In this document: one piece after another, positions 12,838 to 23,439 of the stretch
Layout: each line of letters begins with the position of its first letter
Position numbering within the stretch: the first letter of the stretch is position 1
NCBI GenBank assembly: GCA_023078555.1
Contig: CM041197.1
Coordinates: forward strand, 5,229,810-5,293,809
DNA length: 64,000 nucleotides
Reading direction: 5' to 3'
Source: Ulva prolifera
Taxonomy: Eukaryota > Chlorophyta > Ulvophyceae > Ulvales > Ulvaceae
Position numbers and translations under genes: made by a program
Notes under the pieces: generated by a model
What the model was told of the DNA's origin: nothing
Seen by the model: the letters and a program-made list of their open reading frames with translations, nothing else
Database searches by the model: none

Positions 12838-15800
12838 ATGCCCCGCACTAACGCACGGAGGAGGCCACCCAATACCACGGGCTTCGCCGACCGTCAAGAT
12901 GTTGCCATGCCTCGACATGGAATGATTAGCGATGAAGAATTTCTAGCACTGGGCAGGTGCGTTGTTCCGGGCGTTGGCACTGTCACGCAACTCGCTCGGA
13001 GCCTCCGCAGTGTTGGAGATCGCCGTTTGTGACTGCTACCTGACAGGCACTCCCAATATGCAGAATATCCCACGCTATGCTACAATATCGGGCTTTCGCT
13101 GGCCAGCAAGTGGCACATTGGGCCAGGAATTTCTCCACGATGCCAGAATCGCAGCAGCGCTTGCTGCCGGGCTTCCAGCAGAAGCTGGACCGGGCGCAGG
13201 CTGCGCTCGACGTCAACTCGCAGCTTCTGACTAAAATTATACTGTCTGGAGAGAAGTCTGGTATGATTGGACCGTGCCTAAGCGCAGCCCGGTACCACTC
13301 CTCCAAGCCCAACGCGACCGTCAGCCCGTTGGATGCTAGCAAGGTGCGCTCGTTGACCATCTGCCTCTGGCGTCCAAACATCAGCTTTTGTGTGTTGCCC
13401 TTCAATGTCACCGGCAAACCAGAGATGCGGACGCGGGAAAACTCGAGCGTTGCATGAGCACTGTTCTTGTAAGCTTACCACCCGAGCTTGTGGTGCCCGC
13501 CTGAGCGAAGAATGCTGATTCACGCACCGAAGACGATTCCTCGGAAGCGTCCGTCTCCACACTTCTGTGCGGAATATTTCGTGTGCGACTCCTTCGAACG
13601 CAGCTGTCCGTGTTGGTGAACCTTGCATGGGCCCTGCTGACACAGCAACCACAGATGGCCATCTTGCCACTCTGCCTGCAGCGAAAGCCCACGCCATCGA
13701 CGCACCACAGCATGTGCGTAGGACTCACCACGCTGCATGCACCCGCGGCGGAGCCTGTGCAGACCCAGGCCAAAGATTATTGCCCTCTGGAACATGCATA
13801 TGATTGTTCTCCAGGGAGTAGTCACTGGTTTCGTCCATGATGCGGGTTAGGCCAAAAAGCTCAGGAACGAGTGCATCCTCCTCCAGCTCCGCTCATGTAC
13901 AAGCCAAAACTGTCATCGACTCTTCATCACCATCAGCATCTGGTAGCAAATACACCTCCACCGCTGTATGCCTATATTCTGGAACCGTGGTGACCCCGGG
14001 CTAGGACTCACCATGAGCATCCTGCTGCATATGAATCATCAGCACTTCGTACCCCCGACGTGTCTCGTCACTCCAAGCCAGGGCCACCACACTCACACAG
14101 CGCCACACTCATCAGCCCACGCAGCGCAGCCAGGCATGACACTCACACACGCAGGCCGGGTTCGATGTAGGTCTGCATTCCCTATTGTCGGTGGCGTTGG
14201 CGTTGGCGTGCACACGCACACGGGCGGGCGGGCGGGCGGGTTGGTGTGCGAGGGCTGGGCTTGGGGGGTTGTGCTGGGGGAGGCCGGGGCCTCCCCGGGT
14301 TGAGGGTTTTTGTTGCGGTCTCGCTGTTTGTTTGCTGGGCGGCCGTGGCTGCTTGTGCTTCCGGGTCTCGTGCGCCTGGCTGGTGGGCGGGGTTCGGATG
14401 GGGGTGGGCGTGTGGGTGTGGGCGTGTGTGTGGCTGTGTGGCTGTGTCCGGCGCGAGTGCTGCCGTTGCGTGGGTGTGTTGGTGTGAGCTTCGTGTGGCT
14501 TGCTGCGTGGTGTGCGGTTCCCCTGGTTCTTGCTTGCGGTACTACCTGCCTCGCTTGCTTTGTCCTTGTAACACACACGCACACGCACACACGCAGATGT
14601 CCCTGCACAACGCCCCCCGCCCACGCATCCCCCTGACACGCAATTCTCCGGGAGACGCGCGCATGGGTGCATCAGCTACGCGTGCTGTTGAAACTGATGC
14701 CGCTTATGGCCACGCTGGCAGCCCAGATCCCCGCTCGCCCGCACGCCCAGAAAGATCTTGTTCTGCCTGTCTCTCTGTCGTCCACGTCTTCCAGGAAGCA
14801 CGTCTAGCGTTCTGTGGCACCATTCATAATCAGAGTGCTGCTGGGCCTCGGCCCCCTCCCACTGCACCCCCACCATTGCCACCCCCAGTTCGCTGTGCCA
14901 CCCCACCACGCACTGCCTTACACACGTATGCACGTGTCCTGGCGCTGATTGCTGTTCCTGCGATGCTGCCTGCCTCTCCGACGCTGGCCCTGTCCATGCA
15001 TGCACGTCTCCACACCCATGCCGGCTCATGGAAACTGGGAGCACGACATCCCCCGCCTGCCTGCAGGTGAGGTATCTGCTGAAGAATCTGATGCGTGACT
15101 GGAGCTCCGAGGGTGCCGCGGAGCGCGCGCAGTCCTACGCGTGGCTCGTGGACAAGGCTCGGCAGTACGTTCCGGCTCCGGCCGCGCCCGCGGAGCCCCC
15201 CCGCATCCTCGTGCCGGGCTGCGGCCTCGCGCGCCTGCCCTGCGACCTCGCGGCTGCGGGCTACCACGCCACCGGCAGCGAGTTCAGCTTCTACATGCTC
15301 GTCGTGGCGAGCTTCATGCTCAACGACACCTCGGAGCCGGAGGAGCTACCCCTGCACCCCTGGTGCGGCCCCCCGTCCCTGCCTCCCTGCGCGGTCGTGC
15401 TTACACCCTACCCCTGACATATCTGGTGATGGATGCCATTGTGCTTTTCTGTTGTGCCCCGTGCCCCTGCACCTTCCGCACTCCCCCCGCCTCGCAAGCT
15501 GCAGACCCGATGGTGTGGTTTGTTTGAGCAAGAATCTCCATACATGCTCCTGGGGCACCCCGCTGCTGGCAGCTGCGCTGAACCACCTCACATCGCAAGA
15601 GTGCCGCGCCATCACCGCGCTCACACACCCACACCTGACACAGGACACTCACAGGGCTGCTGTGATGGGATGACTCGGTGCTGCACATGCATGCGCATTG
15701 CCTGCGGTGCTGCCTCCCTCTTCGGCCCTGTCTTCGTATCACAGCACGCACAGCATGCACAGCATGCACAGCGCGCAGCACGTCTGCAGGGTGACGTCGT

Positions 15801-17256
15801 CGTGCAACCAGCGCACGGACGACGAGCAGCTGCGGGAGGTGCGGGTGCCGGACGTGCCGCCGCGGCAGCTCATCCTCGGCGCGGGCGGCAACATCGACAT
15901 GGTGACCGGCGACTTTGTGGCGGTGTTTGACAGCGCGGAGTTCAAGGACGCGTACGACGCGGTCGCCTCCAGCTTCTTCCTGGACACCGCCCACAACATC
16001 ATCGAGTACCTCCAGGCGCGCCCGCCCTCTAGTAGGATGCATAGTCATGTTCACTGTTGAAGTATATGTAAGCCGCCGCCAGGCCTGCTCTCTGTGGTGT
16101 AGAATGCATGGAGTGCCTCCAGGCGTGGTCCCCTGGCGCCGCGTGTGCCCCCCCTCCAAGGCTGTTGCTGGCTGCCGTGAATGTGTAGTCTGCTGTGGTG
16201 TTTGGCCATGCAGCGGCCCGAGCGGGGTTGTTTTCCCTTGCGCTCACGCTCACCTATATTCAACGCAGTGACACGCAACGCATAAAGCAGGCCTCCAGTG
16301 CTGTCTAGAAACCTTGCCAAAACGCAGATCGCAGGACTGATGGGCCATATGTCCATGTACTGGTATTTGCTGCTGCCACGCTGTTGGTAATGGCCTCGCT
16401 ACTGATGCTTCTTCAGTGGTGCCTGTCCGTGCAAACACACGTGATCCGGCCTCTGCTACTACCACTGTTGGTGAAGCCGCAATCGCATGGTTGCTGGCAC
16501 CATGGCCTGGGTTGGTGGCCACCTCCAGCACGACTAGTCGCGTTCCGGGCTGAGCGTGTGTAACTTGCCATGTTTCTGCACTCGCGTGCGAATCGTCATG
16601 CACTGACTCGGCGTGGCGTCGCGTGCCATGTCTCTGTGCTCTCGCGCAGATCATCGCGCACTGGCGGTGTTCTTCAAGCCACACGATACAACCACTGCAT
16701 AGCTCATCACTTGCTTCCAACACACTCGCGAAAGCACATGCCGGGATGATTGTACCACATGCATGCACACACGCCGTGCTGCTGCGGCGGCTCATGCCGC
16801 GGCTGATCGCATGCATGTGTGGCGCAGGTGCTGCACCACATCATCAAGCCGGGGGGCTACCTCCTCAACGCCGGGCCGCTGCTGTACCACTGGGCGCAGG
16901 CCGACGACGACGCGGCCGCCTCCAACGTTGCGGAGGTGTCGATCGAGCTCAGCCTCGGGGACGTCCGCGCGGCGGCCTGCGGCCTCGGCTTCACCGTGCT
17001 CGAGGAGTCGGAGGCGCAGATGCAGTACCTCGCGGACCGGCACGGCCTCTACCAGACGACGTACACGGGGGTGCGCTGGGTGATGCGGAAGGACGCCGCC
17101 CCGGCGGCGGCGGGCAAGGCGCCGGACGGTGACACCGACCGCGCGGCGGCGGCGGCGGAGAAGGACGACAAGGCGGCGGCGGCCGGCGAGGGCGACGTGA
17201 CGCCGGAGGCTGCGGTGACGGAGATGGAGGCGGACGGCGAGAAAGGCGGCTCTTGA
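12838..17256 (+). CDS. CARNMT1: Carnosine N-methyltransferase-like protein (N2227 family)
   Basis: An S-adenosylmethionine methyltransferase of the N2227 family; the animal member methylates the imidazole of carnosine, and the algal substrate is unknown. Exons seen: 12838-12956, 13064-13260, 15067-15362, 15790-16015 and 16828-17256. The N-terminal helices match the family (MLQYRAF, FQQKLDRAQAALDVNSQLL). The catalytic part has LMRDWSSEG, the SAM loop LVPGCGLARL, GSEFSFYML, MVTGDF, DTAHNIIEYL and KPGGYLLNAGPLLYHW. The intron after 16015 starts with GC: joining EYLQ to VLHHIIKPGG aligns with the family without a gap. A segment of roughly 20-50 residues between 13260 and 15067 is not located; an acidic stretch near 13506-13560 is a candidate. 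The tail is an Ala/Asp/Glu/Lys-rich extension of about 50 residues. ATGs at 12907 and 12922 are alternative starts. Confidence 0.9.
14512..14578 (+). repeat. Dispersed TTGTAACACA-type repeat, full copy
   Basis: About 65 bases from GTGCGGTTCCCCTGGTT through GCGGTACTACCTGCC and TTTGTCCTTGTAACACACAC. It is in the long intron of the methyltransferase gene, in the sense orientation. It aligns along its whole length with the copy at 24893. Confidence 0.75.
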
Positions 17257-18278
17257 GCTGGGAGGGTGAGAGGGGCTGCGGTGACGGCCTTTTTCGGCGG
17301 GTGAATGTTGTTCTACTGAACGCAGTGGCGGCCGCTGGCGTGGGAAAGGATGATGGTGAGGGCTTCGGGGCGGGTGTGGCGGGTGACAAGTGTACGGCTG
17401 GTAGCGTGTGCCGCGGCGGCCTCGGGTGTAGAAGTCTCGCTTGTGACACACTTTTTATCTCTTTGGAGTGGAGGGGAGCTGTAGGAGAACGGAAGGAGGG
17501 GGCAGGGGCGACACGCGCCCGGCAGCCTCTCCCACCGGCTGCTGCCGGTGCGGGCACACTGTACCGGCGGGAGGGTGTTGGGCGCCTCCGGCGTGTGTGC
17601 GGCTACAGGTGGTTCCACTGTGGTGGCTGCGTATATATACCCAGTACAGTTCCAGGCAACGAGTCGGAGGTGTGAGTGCTTAGACGGGCGGGCGTACTGT
17701 GCCCGGTGTTTGAGCAAGAGGTGTGGCGCTCAGAGGCCGCACCGTGGCTGTGGTGTTGCGAGGTGTATCTGCTGTGTGCCGAGGGCCACATGTACACTCG
17801 ATGATCTATGACATAGTTCGACTGAGTATACTAGTCGCTTTGCAAGACCTGGATCACAATTGCACTGCAAGCTTCTGCTTCGTTCCGCGGCCCACGGCCA
17901 GCACAGCAAAATCCCAGAGTTGTCCAATGGCGTATCCGGAAGTGAAATGCATGTCACAAACGCAACCATATCCAAAACGGGTACATGTTACCGTCTGTCT
18001 TCTTCAGGGGGTAGCCCAACATGACGAACAAAAATATTGACGGCCAGAAACAATCGCTTCTGTGTGAGCGTAATGCAGCAGGTTCGCCCAGCGGCACAAG
18101 CCCCTGACGCGCAGCCCCGCCAGCATTCCCTTGCACGTCGCCAGACCACCAGGCTACATGCAGCCGCATCACTGGAGGCAGCGCATGCATTACACGCACG
18201 TCTTCACGCAGGTAGTCCAGCCTCCGGCTGCCTTCACGCGAGCGAGTGGGGCTCGAGTGTTTGAATCAGCGTCACCCC
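17257..18278. other. Convergent 3' spacer
   Basis: It lies between the stop of the methyltransferase gene (plus) and the stop of the unrecognised minus-strand gene, so it should hold both 3' untranslated regions. No coding exon is supported. Confidence 0.4.
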
Positions 18279-20514
18279 TCACTGCGACGACAGCAGGCTG
18301 ATGGGGCCCTGGCCGCTGAGCTGCGCCTGCGCCACGCCGCGCAGCGCGCCCTGCGCGTCGGAGTAGCAGGAGCAGAGGCTGGAGCAGAAGAGGCGCGTGC
18401 GGAAGACCGACACCGTGCGGCGGTTCTTGAGGCCCTTCGCCAGCCCCTGCAGCACCGCAGGTGCCGTCATGCATGCATGCATGCGCACAGCACACGCCTA
18501 CCGCGGTTTGTGAGGTCCACCATCGCACGGTGGCACAGCCGTCGTGGCTTGCACCGCCATGGTGTTTGAAGCTCCAACCAGGGCTTGCGTTGCGGCTGGA
18601 GTTGTTGATGTCACAGTGGATACAGCTGTGGATAGTTCGGAGATGTTTTGGTGCAAACGCTGTATGAGGTGGAAAGGCCACTGGGTCATGCTATGGGCTC
18701 ACGTTGCTCCACAGGCGCACATACCAAGTGAGTAGATTCTGCCTCGTCAGCTTGCATTAGTCTATCCATCGATACTGCATGGGACAATCCCTATGCCGGA
18801 AGCGGGCATGGCGACCACATAGACCTCCACAACGGACCACTACAACAGCTGCAGCATACAGATCGTGTTCTACATGGTTGTGACGGTCACTGTGACCTCA
18901 TGCAAGCGCAGGGAGGGCAGGAGGGGGGGCACCTCGAGCAGGGGCACGACGGTGCGGGTGATGGTGTCTGTCGGGCACTGACCACGGCGCGCCGCCTCAA
19001 GCTGCGCCGCCACGGCCGGCTCCACCAGCATGTGCACAAACTCCGCGGTCGAGAGGACCTCCCAGCCGAAGGGAACCTCGTCGCCGGGTGGCGTCATCGT
19101 GCGCAGCATGTCGCGCCACCCCGGCAGCTTCTCAATCACCGGGAGTACCGGCACCGCCGAGACGTCGTCCAGCTCGACTTTCTGCACAGGCCGTGGGGGC
19201 GCATTCATTCGCTGACGGGGTGAGCTGCTTCGTTCCAATGCTAGCATGACAATCTGATGCGAATGGGTTGCTCAGTGTGGGGGAGTAGGGGGCAATGAGA
19301 GAGAGCTGGTGGGACGGGGCGTAGGGGACCTTGCATGGCCTGCTGAGCAGTGCATGCATCTGCTGCATGCATACACATCGTGCGGAGCGAGGCCTCAACT
19401 GTAATGCAACTGACGCTGCGCCGGCGCACCATCGTAGCGGGTGCAGAGGCGTGGGCAGCGAGCGCACCTCCTCCCCGCCATGCATGGCCTCCAGCGACAC
19501 CATCGCGAGCGCCTGGCGCAGCATGCCGCAGCGCGCGTTACCGCCGAGGCTGCGGCAGATGCGCACCAGCGCCTGGGAGCTCGGCAGCGCGGTCCGCAGG
19601 TCATGCACCGCGGCGACGTACAGCCGGCCCCACGCGGCGTCGTCGCCCGGGGCATGCATGCTGAGGTATGATGCGACCGCCGCGGCGGCATCGGCGCGGG
19701 ATCTGGGCAGCGTGGCGTCGACGGCGGTGCGGCACAGCATGGCGGCGAGCGCCGGGTCGGCGCCAAACGGCGGCGGCGGGGCCGCGGCGGGCTCCGGGTG
19801 CTGCTGCAAGCACGTGTGCAGACAGTCAGGGGGGGAACAGCGTCAGTGGTCAGCCTGATGCATGATCGCAGAGCGCGAATTGTAGTGTGTGCAGCATGCG
19901 AATGTGCATGGCTTGTGACTGATGAATGATAGTTCCAGGAGCTGGCTCCACCCCAGGCTCGCACACAGCAGCGACATGCGCGCCCACATACAGAAGCCTG
20001 GTCGCTACATCGAGCGAATATATCGCCGCGGCTGCCAATGGCCAGCACCCCTTTGCAGCGGTGCCACAGGCGACACAGCCATCGGCCTCAACCTGGTTCT
20101 CCATGTAAAGTCTATATAGATCTTTCAATTTGTGCAGCAGGCCAAGCAGCAGGCAGGCGGCGGGCAGCGGCGCACCGCGTGGTACGCCGTCTCCAGCAGC
20201 GTCATCATGCGGCAGAGGCGGCGCACGCGGCAGGCCCATGCGTGCCGCGGCGGCCGCGTGAACGCCGCGGGCCGGCAGAACACCTCCGCGGGGGCCGCCT
20301 CGTGCGTGTTGACGACGCGGATGCTGTTGCCGCGGTCCGTCGTGAGGCTCATGGCGGCGCCGTCGGTGCCGCCGCGCGGAAGGGTGCCGGGGGGCACGTA
20401 TCCCAGTGCCTCCAGCGCCTGCATGCATGCATCCGCGTCGGCAGGGCAGCGCCTGCACGCGCGCCGGTGTGGTGACGGCTGGCCCGCCGCTGTGCGTTTG
20501 AGCGCGGGGAGCAT
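18279..20514 (-). CDS. Unrecognised 375-residue protein, four exons
   Basis: Exons 20514-20176, 19803-19468, 19181-18897 and 18446-18279 all join in phase 0 and use AG acceptors; the first two donors are GTGCGC and the third is GTCACA. The first exon opens with an ATG (MLPALKRTAAGQPSP). GC-rich exons against mixed introns argue for real coding. Exon 2 is Ala-rich and mostly helical in character (LRTALPSSQALVRICRSL). Exon 3 has a Pro/Val-rich segment with PGWRDMLRTMTPPGDEVPFG. Exon 4 is basic and Cys-containing (NRRTVSVFRTRLFCSSLCS) and ends at TGA. No membrane segment, catalytic motif or known domain is visible. I do not recognise the family. The start could be further upstream, but an in-frame ATG with a following open frame makes 20514 reasonable. 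Confidence 0.6.
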
Positions 20515-21009
20515 GCACTGCGGACCAGAGGTTTGCGGCGGCTTGCGCTGCCCTGACCGAAGCCCTCATAGATGGCAAGAGATTGAACGTTGAGACGATG
20601 TTGAACGCTGGAGCACGTAAAGCACAGCAGATTTGGGTGGTGTGTCCCAGCGAGCAGGCGTTGGCTGTGGCCTAGGACGATAGATACGAACACGGGCGAT
20701 TGCATAAAATAGCAACTTCACGAAACTACCAGAATAGCCTTCAGAGCAGCAGCAGACTGAAATTCTCATGCTCTGGCCACATGTTGCTGCCTGCGTCAGA
20801 CGGTCACGTCAGGCCGGCAGGCAGCCCCGCCATGCCAGGCAGTGGCGGGGAGGAGCGCTCGTTGGATGTGCATGATTGGCGGACGTTGGCACGTTTCGTG
20901 AGCCTAGTGTGTCATATCTCTGGGACGGTCGATTGTGCAGCTATACTTCGCCCCTCCCGCAAGAGCGCATGCGCGGGAGCACCTGTGGGAGATCGGTGTT
21001 GAGCAATAA
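20515..21009. other. Spacer between two minus-strand genes
   Basis: Holds the 5' flank of the 375-residue gene and the 3' flank of the SLF2-like gene. No exon is supported. Confidence 0.35.
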
Positions 21010-22364
21010 TTAACGAATTAATGATAAAGCGATCACCGAGCGGACTGGTGACGCCGCTGCAAGTGCAGCGTGCATGACGCCTGGGGACAACTGCTCGCTG
21101 TTGCACTGATACGCAATGCCAACTGCTGGATGAAGACGAGCGATTGTGCATTTAATGGCTTTGTAAGTGGGGACGAGGTTGCACCATGATGGGCACTGGT
21201 AGGTGGCAGACTGGAAGCACTGGAACTGCCATTGCGAATTTCGAGCATATGGAGCACTGCTCTTGTACAATCCTCCGCTGCGAATCATTTGACCACCAGA
21301 GCTGCAGGTGTAGTCAGTCACCAATAGTACCATGCAGCAGCCACATGGTCACCAGTCTGTCCTGAGGCAGCCAGTAGTGCGGGATTGCCATGGGATACTG
21401 CTAGATGTGATTGAGTCAGTTGTTGCTTGCAGCTTGGTAGATGTGCAGCAGGCTGCGGAGGCACACCTTGGACCAGAATTCATCTGGCGGAAACCACTGC
21501 ATGCCACACGCGATGCCCGTTCTCGCTGGTGCCTGCGACTGCGCCAGCATGCTCAGCCTGTCCCCAAACGTCATGTCCACCGGATTGTGTATCAGATGTT
21601 GCAGAAGACTCCAGGCTGCATCGCTGGTTGCAGGTTCCCCATAGACTGCAAGCTCAAAAATCAACTTGCACACTGGCGTGGGAATGACCTGATCCCTGCA
21701 GGGGTTTCCTCTCTCAGCTCAAGGCAGCGACTGTTCAGCAGCAGCAGATTATCGCAGCAAGGTGCTCACACATCTGCGGCACCAGCAGCAGGCTGCAGCT
21801 GCTGTTCAGTTGTGAATGGACGTACTGGAGGCAGAGATCATGGGAATCGTTTGCGATGTGATTGAAACCATCGAGAGGACTCGGTGCGTCTCTCAAGAAG
21901 TCAACGAGGTCGGGGGCAGCGGCGCTGGCTTCGTCTGCTTCGATCCACTCACTCAAGCGTTTCTCTGTATCCTTGCGTGAAGGTTCGAACTGCAATCACA
22001 TCAATATCAGGTACAATAAAGTGTTTCAGTTGTGTGTGAAGTACTCAGAGCGAGCTCAGGTACAGACCTGGCACTCGAAGCAATTGAATTCAGACTCTGG
22101 CTCGACCTCGTCCATATCAGCTCGGAAGGCGGAGGAGTCAACGATCAAAGGCGCCTCTTTCATCACAACATCTAGGTCCTCTTGCGCCTGTTTGAGGCGA
22201 AGCAGCCTTTCATCTTTCTTCGCCTGGGAATCGCGCTCCCGCTTCTTGTTCTTGTCCCTGCGCCTTTGCCTGGTATTCAAAAGCTTCATGACAGCCTCGG
22301 CATCCTCCTTTCTGCAGAATACGTATTCATTTGAAGCGTGAGTGATCATCATCGTTGCCATCAT
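21010..22364 (-). CDS. Possible SLF2/FAM178-like protein, N-terminus incomplete
   Basis: Exons 22364-22068, 21989 to about 21800 (end not settled), 21688-21467 and 21225-21010, all compatible with phase 0. The first holds a strongly basic coiled-coil stretch (RQRRRDKNKKRERDSQAKKD) followed by an acidic segment. The second is acidic (DEASAAAPDLVDFLRDA). The third reads PVCKLIFELAV, then SDAAWSLLQHLI, then FPPDEFWSKV. The fourth has NLVPTYKAIKCTIARLHP and LSPGVMHAALAAA. The order, a short acidic region, then an LF.L helix, then W.P..F, recalls the SLF2 (FAM178) domain that binds SMC5/6, but the likeness is weak and from memory. The ATG at 22364 is the first in frame; upstream exons are likely because SLF2 proteins are longer. 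Codon composition is less GC-rich than in neighbouring genes. Confidence 0.5.
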
Positions 22365-22762
22365 CACGCCCGCAAGTCTTCCGGAGCGGAAGGGCGCAGC
22401 GAGACCGCGGGACCGCGGGGACGGGGAGTTTGAAAATTGGACATCGCAGCAGTCTAGACACAATACATGCTTGATGCTGAGGGCATCTTACGCTGTCTTC
22501 ACCGCATTTGGTCGCTGTGGTGAAATCGGCACCAGCATCTCCTCTTGCACCACGCCCGTCGTCATTGATTCGTCCTGGTCACCTATTTCCTAAACTACGA
22601 ATACTGGGAACCTGAACATTTGTACTTTTGGCTGTACACGTGCGGCAGTCATCAAATTTCAGTTACATGACCGCCTGCAAGCACTAGCCTGGTGCCGTTT
22701 GATGTCAAGAGTTTCTGCATGTAAACACGGTAGGTCCAATAGCACGCAAAACTGTGCCTCAC

Positions 22763-23025
22763 CATGATTCTTGCATCATCTTCGCCCACGCAGGTCTCGA
22801 GCTGCGCACTGGCACGGCTCTGGTGTTACGCCTCGTCGGACGTCCAGCTGATCTGTGAGATAGCGCGGCAGCGAGGATGCAGGCTTTGCGGTAACCGATA
22901 ATGACCTCCGAGTTCAAGTGCATCATGTAACACTGACGCGTTCTAGGAGGCTTGTTGGAGATACGGGTGAATGTTTTGGATGAATCGCTGCCCTGCTCCG
23001 TCAGCAGGCGGTTCCCATGTGCCAT
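22763..23025 (-). CDS. Possible first exon of an unassigned gene
   Basis: An ATG-started frame of 87 codons (MAHGNRLLTEQGSDSSK onward, basic, ending KMMQES) runs to a possible donor ATG|GTGAGG. It lies just upstream of the SLF2-like gene on the same strand, but joining at that donor to the nearest acceptor would create a stop, so the link is not established. It may be an upstream exon with another donor, or chance. Confidence 0.25.
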
Positions 23026-23439
23026 GGATCAGATGATGGGCTGTTCTTAGATCAGTTGCATATCGTTTCCTGTGATCCTAACATGAAACATCCTTGAGGG
23101 GCATTCTTGATTACATTTCCTGTATTGGGGGGGGGCAAGCAGTTCGTCGATCACCGTTCCCGGATCTCCGTTCCAGATGTTGCACCATCTCGCGGCTGTG
23201 CCACGGTTCACGCTCTACAGTGAGCCGCGCGCAAAACGGCGCGTGATGCAGTATGTGTGATCCTGCTGTCCATGATGGCGTCGGGGCGCCTTGTATCTGC
23301 CGCATGTGTGCCAGCACTGTGACAACAAGCTCAACCGCAGGCTACAGGTGCATATCACCCAAGTCAGCTGTTGAACCTCCCTGGAATCAATGTCTTCCTG
23401 GATGTCGCTTTTCGGGTGTGATTCTAGGTAACATGATGC

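Noticed and set aside
14093-15070. Open frames around the GT/CA-rich tract at 14.2-14.6 kb
   Set aside because: They are low-complexity translations of an intron that lies between methyltransferase exons.
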